Made by a program: the position numbers and the translations under genes
Notes under the pieces: generated by a model
The model's database searches: none
Seen by the model: only the letters and a program-made list of their open reading frames with translations
What the model was told of the DNA's origin: nothing
NCBI GenBank assembly: GCA_021781855.1
Contig: JAJXWC010000016.1
Span: 1-22,426, forward strand
Direction: 5' to 3'
Origin: Bacillota bacterium
GTDB lineage: Bacteria > Bacillota > Bacilli > Lactobacillales > Streptococcaceae
Length of the DNA: 22,426 nt
In this document: in pieces, positions 1-6,494 of the stretch
How the letters are laid out: each line of letters begins with the position of its first letter
Numbering within the stretch: position 1 is the first letter of the stretch

Positions 1-1
1 C

Positions 2-1408
2 ATTGCTCGTTTTGGCGAGAAAGTGGCCATCATGCACAGTGGACTGTCGGACGGAGAAAAATATGATGAATGGCGAAAAATCAGGGCGGGAGAGGCACGT
101 GTTGTGGTTGGTGCTCGCTCAGCAATTTTTTCACCAGTCGAAAATCTGGGTGTTATCATTATTGACGAAGAACATGAAAGTAGTTATAAACAGGACGCTA
201 ATCCACGTTATCATGCACGAGATATCGCACTTTTGCGTGCAAAATGGCATGGTGCAACGGTTGTTTTGGGTTCGGCAACACCTAGTCTGGAAAGTCGCGC
301 GCGGGCAATGCGAGGGGTTTATCAGTTGCTTCGGTTGACAAAGCGGGCGAATGATGCGGCCTTACTGCCGAGTGTCGAAATTGTGGATATGAGACAGCAG
401 ATGAATGACCAATCTGCCAATTTCTCGCCGATTTTACTTGATAAAATAAAAGAAAAAGTAGAAAAAAATGAGCAAGTGATTCTCATGCTCAACCGACGCG
501 GTTATAGCTCATTTGTCATGTGCCGCGAATGCGGCTTTGTCGTGCAGTGTCCAAATTGCGATATTTCATTGACCTTGCATATGGACACGAGAACGCTGAA
601 TTGTCATTATTGTGGACATGTTCAAGGGATTCCTCAGCTATGTCCGAATTGCAAGTCGCGTCAAATCAAATATTATGGTTCGGGGACGCAAAAGGTTCAG
701 GAGGAACTTGAAAAGCTGATGCCTGAAGTGCGTGTTTTGCGGATGGATGTGGATACCACGCGGACGAAAAATGCGCACGAGAAGATTTTGGAAAGATTTG
801 GAAACCATGAAGCCGATATTTTATTGGGAACGCAGATGATTGCCAAAGGTTTGGATTTTCCTAATGTGACGCTGGTCGGTGTGATTAATGCAGATACAGG
901 GCTGAATCTTCCTGATTTCAGAGCAAGCGAGCGCACCTTTGAGCTACTAATGCAAGTTGCGGGACGTGCGGGGCGAGCAGAGAAAAAGGGGGAGGTCCTG
1001 ATTCAGACGTTCAATCCGCACCATTATGCGATTGAATTGACTCAGGCACAGGATTATGAGCGGTTTTATGAGAAGGAAATGAGTTTTCGTCGTGCTTTGG
1101 CTTATCCACCCTATTATTTTACGGTGCAAGTGCTTGTTTCGCATAAAAATGAAGAAATCGCAGTGAAAAAATCTTACGAAATCGCAAGTCTCTTGCGTCA
1201 GCATTTGTCAGAAAATGCCAAGATACTAGGACCTGTGGCGCGACCGATTGCCCGCACGCACAACCTGTATCATTACCAGATTTTAGTGAAGTATCGCTTT
1301 GAAGAGCAGCTTGAGACCGCGCTGAATCAGGTCTTGGAGTTGACTCAGGTGCGTGAAAATAAGGAGTTGCGGATTATGATTGACAGTGAGCCACAGAATT
1401 TTATATGA
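2..1408 (+). CDS. priA: Primosomal protein N' (replication restart helicase PriA), 3' part
   Basis: Partial gene: the reading frame is open from the window edge and codes for the last ~468 residues; the family is usually about 800. PriA is a 3'-5' superfamily 2 DNA helicase that reloads the replisome at stalled forks. Visible motifs are the Walker B box DEEH, motif III GSATPS, a zinc-binding module of four CxxC pairs (CREC, CPNC, CHYC, CPNC), motif V (GTQMIAKGLDFPNV) and motif VI (QVAGRAGR). The N-terminal DNA-binding domain and Walker A lie outside the window. In streptococci and lactococci priA is normally followed directly by fmt; here about 2.1 kb of accessory DNA separates them. Identification is certain. 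Confidence 0.96.
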   Translation: MARFGEKVAIMHSGLSDGEKYDEWRKIRAGEARVVVGARSAIFSPVENLGVIIIDEEHESSYKQDANPRYHARDIALLRAKWHGATVVLGSATPSLESRARAMRGVYQLLRLTKRANDAALLPSVEIVDMRQQMNDQSANFSPILLDKIKEKVEKNEQVILMLNRRGYSSFVMCRECGFVVQCPNCDISLTLHMDTRTLNCHYCGHVQGIPQLCPNCKSRQIKYYGSGTQKVQEELEKLMPEVRVLRMDVDTTRTKNAHEKILERFGNHEADILLGTQMIAKGLDFPNVTLVGVINADTGLNLPDFRASERTFELLMQVAGRAGRAEKKGEVLIQTFNPHHYAIELTQAQDYERFYEKEMSFRRALAYPPYYFTVQVLVSHKNEEIAVKKSYEIASLLRQHLSENAKILGPVARPIARTHNLYHYQILVKYRFEEQLETALNQVLELTQVRENKELRIMIDSEPQNFI

Positions 1409-1420
1409 TTCTACGCCTGT

Positions 1421-1450
1421 TCTACATTTTCACGCGTAAAATGTTATAAT
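1421..1450 (+). promoter_or_regulatory. Extended -10 promoter of the Fic-like remnant
   Basis: TCTACA (1421-1426), an 18-bp spacer, then TATAAT (1445-1450) preceded by TG in the extended -10 position. Only six bases separate the -10 box from the ATG at 1457, so a transcript would begin at or beside the start codon and lack a ribosome binding site. Inferred from sequence only. Confidence 0.55.
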
Positions 1451-1456
1451 TTAGCT

Positions 1457-1837
1457 ATGGAAAACAGACTATTAGGTAAGTTGCTGGAAGAAGAAAACGG
1501 ACTAAAGGGCGGTCTTTATCACCAGACGCAAGTGTCTTTGACCTGCAATTCCAATCGAATCGAGGGTTCAAAGCTTACGGATTCGCAGTTGTAAAAGATT
1601 TTTGAGTGCATGAAAAGTGTGAATGAGAAAGAGTTAGGCGATAATCTCGTCTTGTGGAAAGACGACCTCGGCGATCCCCTCAGCTTTGAGCAAATCCAGA
1701 GACTCTTGATTCGTGTGATTGACAAAAATCAGCTTTACTACAACTATTTGGAGCTTGACGATAAGAGTGTTAAGGAACTTTTGAGTGAGGATGAGCTGAA
1801 ATTTAATGAAAGGTTTTATGGGGAGGTGGAAGCATGA
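1457..1837 (+). pseudogene. Fic-like N-terminus fused in frame to the tail of another gene, with an in-frame stop
   Basis: The first 45 codons from ATG 1457 read like the N-terminus of Fic (AMPylator) proteins, including the SNRIEGS segment that matches the family's inhibitory (S/T)xxxE(G/N) helix. A TAA at 1592-1594 then interrupts the frame. The same frame continues with KIFE, which fits the Fic pattern just after that helix, and then changes to an unrelated ~60-residue C-terminal segment that ends in FYGEVEA and TGA at 1835-1837. The core Fic motif (HxFx(D/E)GNGR) is absent. The tail vaguely resembles the C-terminus of type III restriction-modification Mod subunits, but I hold that at low confidence. 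The tail's stop overlaps the next gene's ATG (ATGA), so the downstream gene was once translationally coupled to this one. Best read as a deletion fusion of two decayed genes. A 75-codon piece from ATG 1610 could still be translated. Confidence 0.6.
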
Positions 1838-2730
1838 AAAAGAAACGAAAGAAGTCTCAACAGTGGCCAAAATTTGTAGGCTCACAAATTGAACTCAATG
1901 AGATTCAAAGTTTTGATTTTCTTGCTACAACATTCAATGATTCAGAAATAAAGTTTTCTACTTCTTTCGGAAATGCTATAAAAGCTTTGTTTTCTGGAGA
2001 AAATAAAAACAAATGGCAAAAGGGAGAGAGACCTGACTTTTATAGTGACGAGCTTGGTTATATGCTTGAAGCTTTTGAGATTGATGATATATCGTTTAAG
2101 GATCAAAATGGAAAAATTTATAACCCTCTGAAAGAGTGGCGGTACAGGCGGTGGAAATTAGTATCAAAAGAATTGAGAGAAAAGGGATATGCCCTTCCAC
2201 CTATCCTCAGAAGTTTTCCTTCCCCAGAAACACTGAGCTCGTTTAGACCTTCTTACGCAAAGTATAAAAGAAATTTTCAGAGAGTACTTAATAAGCACAT
2301 TAGAAGTATCCATGCATATAGAGAAGCTCATCCAGATTTGAAATTAATATTTTTTATTTACGATATTTCAGTTCAATATTCATATTTTGAAAATGAGCGA
2401 TTTGAATTACATAATCCATTTAATGATAAGGATTTAATTGAAGAACTTCAGAAACTGGAAATTGATAATATTATTTGGCTCACAAATAATAAGCATTTAG
2501 CGCTTATGACAGTGGATACGGATAATAAAGTTGAAATGGTTGAAATTAATAAAAAACCCACAATATGCATAATGGGAGAAACCGATAAAGAGATTGAAGT
2601 GACAAAGTTAAAAGATTATTCAAACATTCAGTTATTACCTCCTCAATTAGTTCCAAACAAAAAATATGCGGAACAAGACATGCAAAATAAAGTATTTGTT
2701 CAACGTAGAGAAGCAAATCAGGTGGTTTAA
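1834..2730 (+). CDS. Hypothetical protein of the accessory insert, 298 aa
   Basis: I do not recognise this protein. The start is well supported: GGGAGGTGG lies six bases before ATG 1834, and the ATG overlaps the preceding stop (ATGA). The protein is soluble-looking, without a signal peptide or membrane segment. It begins with a basic stretch (KKKRKK) and holds a PDFYSDELGYMLEAFEIDD segment near residues 67-85, a basic middle (EWRYRRWK, YAKYKRNFQRVLNKH) and two hydrophobic beta-like strands (LIFFIYDISV, IIWLTNNKHLALM). The acidic segment recalls the PD...E core of PD-(D/E)xK nucleases, but the lysine of ExK is missing, so this is only a suggestion. Codon use (many AGA and ATA codons) and AT-richness differ from priA and fmt, as expected for acquired DNA. 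Its position after a broken gene suggests it was once the second gene of a defence-like operon. Confidence 0.75.
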   Translation: MKKKRKKSQQWPKFVGSQIELNEIQSFDFLATTFNDSEIKFSTSFGNAIKALFSGENKNKWQKGERPDFYSDELGYMLEAFEIDDISFKDQNGKIYNPLKEWRYRRWKLVSKELREKGYALPPILRSFPSPETLSSFRPSYAKYKRNFQRVLNKHIRSIHAYREAHPDLKLIFFIYDISVQYSYFENERFELHNPFNDKDLIEELQKLEIDNIIWLTNNKHLALMTVDTDNKVEMVEINKKPTICIMGETDKEIEVTKLKDYSNIQLLPPQLVPNKKYAEQDMQNKVFVQRREANQVV

Positions 2731-2731
2731 T

Positions 2732-2798
2732 AAATAAAAACAAAAAAGCGCAAGCTGCCCTTCCGGACTGCTCGCGCTTCGATAATTCTATTATAACA
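2732..2798 (-). repeat. Promoter-hairpin cassette, copy A (distal)
   Basis: A 67-bp unit on the minus strand, adjacent to and homologous with copy B (2799-2865). It carries TG-T-TATAAT (-10 at 2790-2795). A hairpin at 2746-2779 has a 10-bp stem (AAGCGCGAGC with GCTTGCGCTT, one G-U), an A-A mismatch, an inner GTCC/GGGC stem and a GGAA loop of GNRA type. A T-rich run (TTTTTTGTTTTTA) follows, which makes an intrinsic terminator for minus-strand transcription. Confidence 0.75.
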
Positions 2799-2850
2799 TA
2801 ACAAAAATAAGAGGCGCAAGCTGTCACTACTTGACTGCTCACACCTCAAT
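2735..2850 (-). ncRNA. Candidate small RNA made of two tandem hairpins
   Basis: A transcript from the proximal promoter (TATAAT 2857-2862) would start near 2850 and end at the strong U-run after the distal hairpin, about 110-115 nt with two similar stem-loops. The distal -10 (2790-2795), with TTGCGC (2814-2819) as its -35, would give a second RNA of about 50 nt. There is no convincing start with a ribosome binding site inside. The element lies directly downstream of the CdiA_C-type nuclease gene on the same strand and is convergent with the 298-aa gene. The function is unknown; it could also be no more than a duplicated terminator. Evidence is structural (paired changes between copies), not experimental. 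Confidence 0.5.
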
Positions 2851-2865
2851 ACATCCATTATAGCA
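2799..2865 (-). repeat. Promoter-hairpin cassette, copy B (proximal)
   Basis: Homologous to copy A at an offset of exactly 67 bp. It carries TG-C-TATAAT (-10 at 2857-2862) and a hairpin at 2811-2847 whose stem GAGGTGTGAGC pairs completely with GCTTGCGCCTC if G-U pairs are allowed. An A-A mismatch and a GTCA/TGAC inner stem with a five-base loop follow. The inner stem differs from copy A by changes on both sides that keep it paired. The hairpin is followed by TTATTTTT, a weaker terminator than in copy A. The two copies share most other positions. Confidence 0.75.
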
Positions 2866-2884
2866 TATTATTTTTTGAAGTCAA
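2857..2884 (-). promoter_or_regulatory. Strong promoter inside the end of the nuclease gene
   Basis: On the minus strand, TTGACT (2879-2884), a 16-bp spacer and an extended -10 TGCTATAAT (TATAAT 2857-2862). The -35 lies within the last codons of the nuclease gene and the -10 just past its stop, so the promoter serves the hairpin cassettes rather than a protein gene. Confidence 0.65.
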
Positions 2885-3350
2885 GAATTTCGCCTTCTTT
2901 TGTGATTAGCCACAGTCGTTTGATGGTCTTTGAAAGTTCAAATTGCGTGCTGGCTTCTCGCATAGCTTGAATATTGGGTCGTTTCATTCGACGAATATCA
3001 AGAATCAGATTGGACGATTGTTTACTTGCATGTCGAAATTGATTTGAAATGGTTGACTTACTCTTTCCGCTCGGTGTTTTCATTTCCCATTTCAGGTCAT
3101 CATCCATGATGAGGTCGGGTGTATGGACACCGTCAATTTCGCTCTTTGGAATGAGTTCAATCGTGTGTCCCAGTTCTGTCAAGAAAACGGCGGTCATGTA
3201 CTCGTGGCTTTCCAGCATAACACCGTTTGGAATGATAATCCCCTTCTTATCGGCATTGTGAGGGAGTATTTGATAGGGAACACTAGGCTCACTGACAATA
3301 AGTGTCTCCTCGGAAAAATCAGTCTCGTAAAAAATATCTTGTTCAGTCAT
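2868..3350 (-). CDS. Stand-alone CdiA C-terminal (tRNase-like) domain protein
   Basis: 160 residues from ATG 3350. The protein matches the CdiA_C toxin domain, which in contact-dependent inhibition systems is a tRNA-cutting PD-(D/E)xK nuclease and in Gram-positives often occurs alone or in mobile elements. Visible residues are HE (49-50), GHTIELIPK, GVHTPDL with D79, the ExK pair E89/K91 in KWEMKTPSGKSK, the conserved STISNQFRHASKQSSN stretch, LDIRRMK, and the C-terminal LWLITKEGEILDF strand. The catalytic set appears complete. There is no signal peptide, secretion or pre-toxin domain and no recognisable immunity gene beside it. An in-frame TTG at 3389 would extend it by 13 residues, but that codon overlaps the -35 box, so ATG 3350 is preferred. 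The transcript would be almost leaderless. It is either an active intracellular nuclease with an unknown antitoxin or a harmless relic. Confidence 0.82.
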   Translation of the reverse strand: MTEQDIFYETDFSEETLIVSEPSVPYQILPHNADKKGIIIPNGVMLESHEYMTAVFLTELGHTIELIPKSEIDGVHTPDLIMDDDLKWEMKTPSGKSKSTISNQFRHASKQSSNLILDIRRMKRPNIQAMREASTQFELSKTIKRLWLITKEGEILDFKK

Positions 3351-3360
3351 TATATTACCA

Positions 3361-3389
3361 ATTATATCAACAAACAGAAAGTTAGTCAA
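3361..3389 (-). promoter_or_regulatory. Promoter of the CdiA_C-like gene, near-leaderless
   Basis: On the minus strand, TTGACT (3384-3389), exactly 17 bp, then TATAAT (3361-3366). Ten bases separate the -10 box from ATG 3350, so the predicted RNA start lies about 3-5 nt before the start codon and no ribosome binding site fits in the leader. Confidence 0.7.
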
Positions 3390-3391
3390 TC

Positions 3392-3499
3392 ATGCCTAAA
3401 AAACCAAGCCCCCAACCCAAACAAAAAACCCTCCCCCTCCTCGAAGAGTTAAAATCCCTTGACCGCAAATTTTATATAAGAGTAGGAAATCAGAGATGA
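3392..3499 (+). CDS. Possible 35-aa small protein overlapping the fmt start
   Basis: ATG 3392 opens a 35-codon frame that begins [12 protein letters not shown], proline- and lysine-rich, and ends with [12 protein letters not shown]. Its TGA overlaps the fmt ATG (ATGA), the coupling seen between real operon genes. The upstream ribosome binding site is weak (AGAAAG) and I recognise no family. It could be a genuine small gene, the 3' remnant of a gene cut off by the insertion, or chance. It starts three bases beyond the -35 box of the divergent nuclease promoter. Confidence 0.35.
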   Translation: MPKKPSPQPKQKTLPLLEELKSLDRKFYIRVGNQR

Positions 3500-4446
3500 C
3501 AAAGACAAAAATTATTTTTATGGGTACCCCGGACTTTGCGGCAACCGTGCTGCAAGGACTGATTGATAGTGAACAATATGACATTTTGGCGGTGGTGACC
3601 CAGCCAGACCGTAAAGTTGGACGCAAACAGGAGCTTCACATGACACCAGTCAAAAAGAGAGCTCTGGCTGCTCAGTTACCTGTTTATCAGCCTGAGAAAC
3701 TATCAGGGAGTACAGAAATGGCAGATATTATGGCGCTTGGCGCTGACGGCATTGTCACGGCAGCTTTTGGACAATTTCTACCGACCAAATTGCTTGATCG
3801 TGTCAAATTTGCGGTCAATACGCACGCGTCATTGTTACCTAAATATCGTGGAGGCGCGCCGATTCACTATGCGCTGATGAACGGGGATACTGAGACGGGC
3901 GTGACGATTATGGAAATGGTTAAAAAAATGGACGCAGGAAACATGATTGCACAGCAGGCCATTCCCATCACAGATGCGGACAATGTGGGAACCTTATTTG
4001 AAAAATTGGCGCTTGTCGGGCGTGATTTGCTGCTGGAAAGCTTGCCAAAGTATCTGTCTGGTGCACTCAAATCGGTGCCGCAAGACGAGAGCCAAGTGAG
4101 CTTTAGTCCGAATATTTCGGCAGAAGCAGAAAAAATTGACTGGAACAAGTCTGCACGCGAAATTTTCAATCAAATCCGTGGCATGAATCCTTTTCCTGTG
4201 GCGCATACGCTGTATAATGGCGAGCGTTTCAAGATTTATGAGGCGGCTGTCAGCGCTGACAAGTCTGCGGGGGGCAAGTCTGGCGAAATTATTGAAAAAA
4301 CAAAGAAAAGTTTGCTCGTTGCCTGTGGTTCAGGCGCTCTTTTTCTACAAGTTGTTCAACCAGCAGGGAAACCCAAGATGAAAATCGCTGATTTCCTCAA
4401 CGGAGCGGGGCAAAAACTGAAAGAAGGTGACCAATTTGGCGAATAA
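3496..4446 (+). CDS. fmt: Methionyl-tRNA formyltransferase
   Basis: 316 residues, full length. Fmt transfers a formyl group from 10-formyl-tetrahydrofolate to Met-tRNA(fMet) to allow initiation. The N-terminal catalytic domain carries the formyl-folate site [12 protein letters not shown] and the catalytic triad at N108, H110 and D146 (NTHAS... and KKMDAGNM), matching E. coli N106/H108/D144. The C-terminal OB-like domain (about 210-316) carries the [13 protein letters not shown] motif. AGGA precedes ATG 3496. It heads a tight cluster: rsmB starts inside its last codons, followed by pppL and pknB. Because accessory DNA now lies between priA and fmt, it is unclear which promoter drives this cluster; no strong plus-strand promoter is evident just upstream. 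Confidence 0.97.
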   Translation: MTKTKIIFMGTPDFAATVLQGLIDSEQYDILAVVTQPDRKVGRKQELHMTPVKKRALAAQLPVYQPEKLSGSTEMADIMALGADGIVTAAFGQFLPTKLLDRVKFAVNTHASLLPKYRGGAPIHYALMNGDTETGVTIMEMVKKMDAGNMIAQQAIPITDADNVGTLFEKLALVGRDLLLESLPKYLSGALKSVPQDESQVSFSPNISAEAEKIDWNKSAREIFNQIRGMNPFPVAHTLYNGERFKIYEAAVSADKSAGGKSGEIIEKTKKSLLVACGSGALFLQVVQPAGKPKMKIADFLNGAGQKLKEGDQFGE

Positions 4447-5719
4447 TCAGAATGCCCGTCGCATTGCACTTAATATTTTGAATGATATTTTTGGCAATGA
4501 TGCTTATGCCAATATTTCTATTGACCGAAATCTGAAAGATAGCGATTTGTCTGAGCTTGATAAATCATTTGTGACGGCGATGGTTTACGGTGTCGTTTCT
4601 AAAAAAGTGTTGCTTGATTGGTACATCTTGCCGTTTTTAAAAAAGCCTGCAAAAGCTTGGACGCAAAATCTCTTGCGGCTGACCGTGTATCAAGTTTTAT
4701 TCATGGATAAGGTACCGACTTCTGCAGCGGTTGATGAAGCGGTAAAAATTGCCAAACATCAGGATGGACAGACTACGGCGAATTTTGTCAATGCCATTTT
4801 ACGCAATTTCATGCGCTCGGGGCGCAGCGCCGAGGTTGCGGATGGGCCAAAAGACTGGGAAACCAAGTATTCAATGCCTAAACTTTTGCTTGATAAAATG
4901 GTGAGGCAATTTGGGGGCAAACGAACAGGAGAAATTCTTGAAAGCCTTGAGACGCCGAGCCATGTGAGTCTGCGTAAAATTGACCCGAATGTGGAAATTG
5001 CGGGAACACGTCCGTCAGAGCTGACAGGCAGTGCGCTTGTTGCTGACCACGGCAATTTTGCAGCAAGTCAGGCTTTCAAAGACGGAAAAATTACCATTCA
5101 AGATGAAAGCAGTCAACTCGTTGCACCACAAATGGAGCTTGAGGGAGAGGAGCAGATTTTAGATGCCTGCGCAGCACCGGGTGGAAAAACAACGCACATG
5201 GCAACTTATCTGACAACAGGTCATATTACCGCACTCGACCTTTACGAGCATAAACTTGAGCTGATTAAGCAAAATGCCCAGCGGCAGCATTTGGCGGATA
5301 AAATCACGACTAAAAAATTAGATGCGACACAAATTGCTGAAAGCTTTGAAGAAGCGACATTTGATCGAATTTTAGTTGATGCGCCATGCTCTGGAATTGG
5401 ACTAATCAGACGCAAGCCTGATATTCGCTATCGCAAAGAAAGTTCGGATTTTGCGAATTTGCAAGCCCTACAGCTTGAAATTTTGCACAGCGCAGCGCAA
5501 ACCTTGAAAAAAAATGGTATAATGGTGTATAGTACTTGCACAATCTTTGATGAAGAAAATTTTGATGTTGTTCAAAAATTTCTTGAGACGCATCAAATGT
5601 TTGAACAGGTTGAAATTTTGCATGAAAAACCTGAAATTATCACAAAAGGCTGTATTTTCATCACACCAGAAATGTATCATACAGATGGTTTTTTCGTTGC
5701 TAAATTTAGGAAAAAATAA
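4436..5719 (+). CDS. rsmB: 16S rRNA (cytosine967-C5)-methyltransferase
   Basis: About 427 residues. RsmB (SunL/Fmu) methylates C967 of 16S rRNA using SAM. An N-terminal NusB-like RNA-binding domain (about 1-130, with [12 protein letters not shown] at the start) precedes the Rossmann methyltransferase domain, which has the SAM loop [14 protein letters not shown] and both catalytic cysteine motifs, DAPCSGIG and YSTCT. Start choice: TTG 4436 lies five bases after AAGAAGGTGA, an excellent ribosome binding site; GTG 4427 is in the same frame but falls inside that site and would add three residues. The coding region overlaps the end of fmt, so translation is probably coupled. Spacing to pppL is 22 bp. 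Confidence 0.95.
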   Translation: MANNQNARRIALNILNDIFGNDAYANISIDRNLKDSDLSELDKSFVTAMVYGVVSKKVLLDWYILPFLKKPAKAWTQNLLRLTVYQVLFMDKVPTSAAVDEAVKIAKHQDGQTTANFVNAILRNFMRSGRSAEVADGPKDWETKYSMPKLLLDKMVRQFGGKRTGEILESLETPSHVSLRKIDPNVEIAGTRPSELTGSALVADHGNFAASQAFKDGKITIQDESSQLVAPQMELEGEEQILDACAAPGGKTTHMATYLTTGHITALDLYEHKLELIKQNAQRQHLADKITTKKLDATQIAESFEEATFDRILVDAPCSGIGLIRRKPDIRYRKESSDFANLQALQLEILHSAAQTLKKNGIMVYSTCTIFDEENFDVVQKFLETHQMFEQVEILHEKPEIITKGCIFITPEMYHTDGFFVAKFRKK

Positions 5720-5741
5720 CTTATTCTTGTAAGGAGAAAAA

Positions 5742-6494
5742 GTGAAATACAGTATTTTATCTGACATTGGCTCAAAAAGAGGCACTAATCAAGACTATGC
5801 CGACAGTTTTGTGAACCGTGCGGGTTTTCGTCTTTTTCTTTTAGCAGACGGAATGGGCGGGCACAAAGCGGGCAATGTTGCCAGTAAATTAACCGTTGAA
5901 GACCTCGGCAAGCTCTGGACAGAGTCGTTTTTCGATGAAGGAACACCGAGCGAAACGCTCGAAACTTGGCTACGCAATCAAATTCGCAATGAAAATGAAA
6001 ATATTGCAAGTCTAGGTCAGCTTGACGAATATCGAGGAATGGGAACAACACTTGAAGCATTGATTGTCAAGGAAAACCATGCTATTTCTGCACATGTTGG
6101 CGATAGTCGAAAGTATCTAATTCGTGATGGTCAGCTTAGCAAAATCACGGTGGACCATTCACTTGTACAAGAGCTAGTTGATGCTGGACAGATTACAGAA
6201 GAAGAAGCTGAGGTTCATCCAAACAAGAACATTATCACACGCTCTTTAGGACAACCAACGGAAGTTCAAGCAGATATTAGCGTCCTTGATGTTCAGGCTG
6301 GGGATTACATTTTGCTGAATTCTGATGGACTGACGAACATGGTTTCGGGAACCGAAATCTTAGAAATTTTGGCTCGCGAAGACTTGAGTTTGGAGAATAA
6401 ATCAGAAGCATTAATTCGTTTAGCCAATGAGCACGGGGGTTACGATAACATTACGGTTATTTTGATTCAATTTGATGATCAGGAGGAAAATTGA
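5742..6494 (+). CDS. pppL: PP2C-family Ser/Thr protein phosphatase
   Basis: 250 residues from GTG 5742, with AAGGAG five bases upstream. A metal-dependent PP2C phosphatase, the cytoplasmic partner that reverses phosphorylation by the adjacent PASTA kinase (Stp1/PhpP/PrpC in relatives). Motifs in order: RGTNQD near residues 13-18, LADGMGGH with metal ligands D36/G37, [46 protein letters not shown] and the final [10 protein letters not shown] holding the last metal aspartate. Complete and ordinary. Its TGA shares a base with the pknB ATG (TGATG), so the phosphatase-kinase pair is translationally coupled. Confidence 0.96.
   Translation: MKYSILSDIGSKRGTNQDYADSFVNRAGFRLFLLADGMGGHKAGNVASKLTVEDLGKLWTESFFDEGTPSETLETWLRNQIRNENENIASLGQLDEYRGMGTTLEALIVKENHAISAHVGDSRKYLIRDGQLSKITVDHSLVQELVDAGQITEEEAEVHPNKNIITRSLGQPTEVQADISVLDVQAGDYILLNSDGLTNMVSGTEILEILAREDLSLENKSEALIRLANEHGGYDNITVILIQFDDQEEN

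Noticed and set aside
1834..2730. Calling the 298-aa protein a restriction nuclease
   Set aside because: The PDFYSDE...EAFEID segment suggests a PD-(D/E)xK core, but the catalytic lysine is absent and no other support exists.
2546..2842. 98-codon minus-strand frame through the tandem hairpins
   Set aside because: Runs through both RNA hairpins and antisense into the 298-aa gene; no start signal. Another frame through the hairpins (ATG overlapping the -10 region, 43 codons) lacks a ribosome binding site as well.
2732..2865. CRISPR-like array
   Set aside because: Only two units, directly adjacent without spacers, each containing its own promoter and hairpin; no cas genes.
3123..3452. 109-codon plus-strand frame
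   Set aside because: Antisense to the CdiA_C-like gene, whose motifs are clear; no ribosome binding site.
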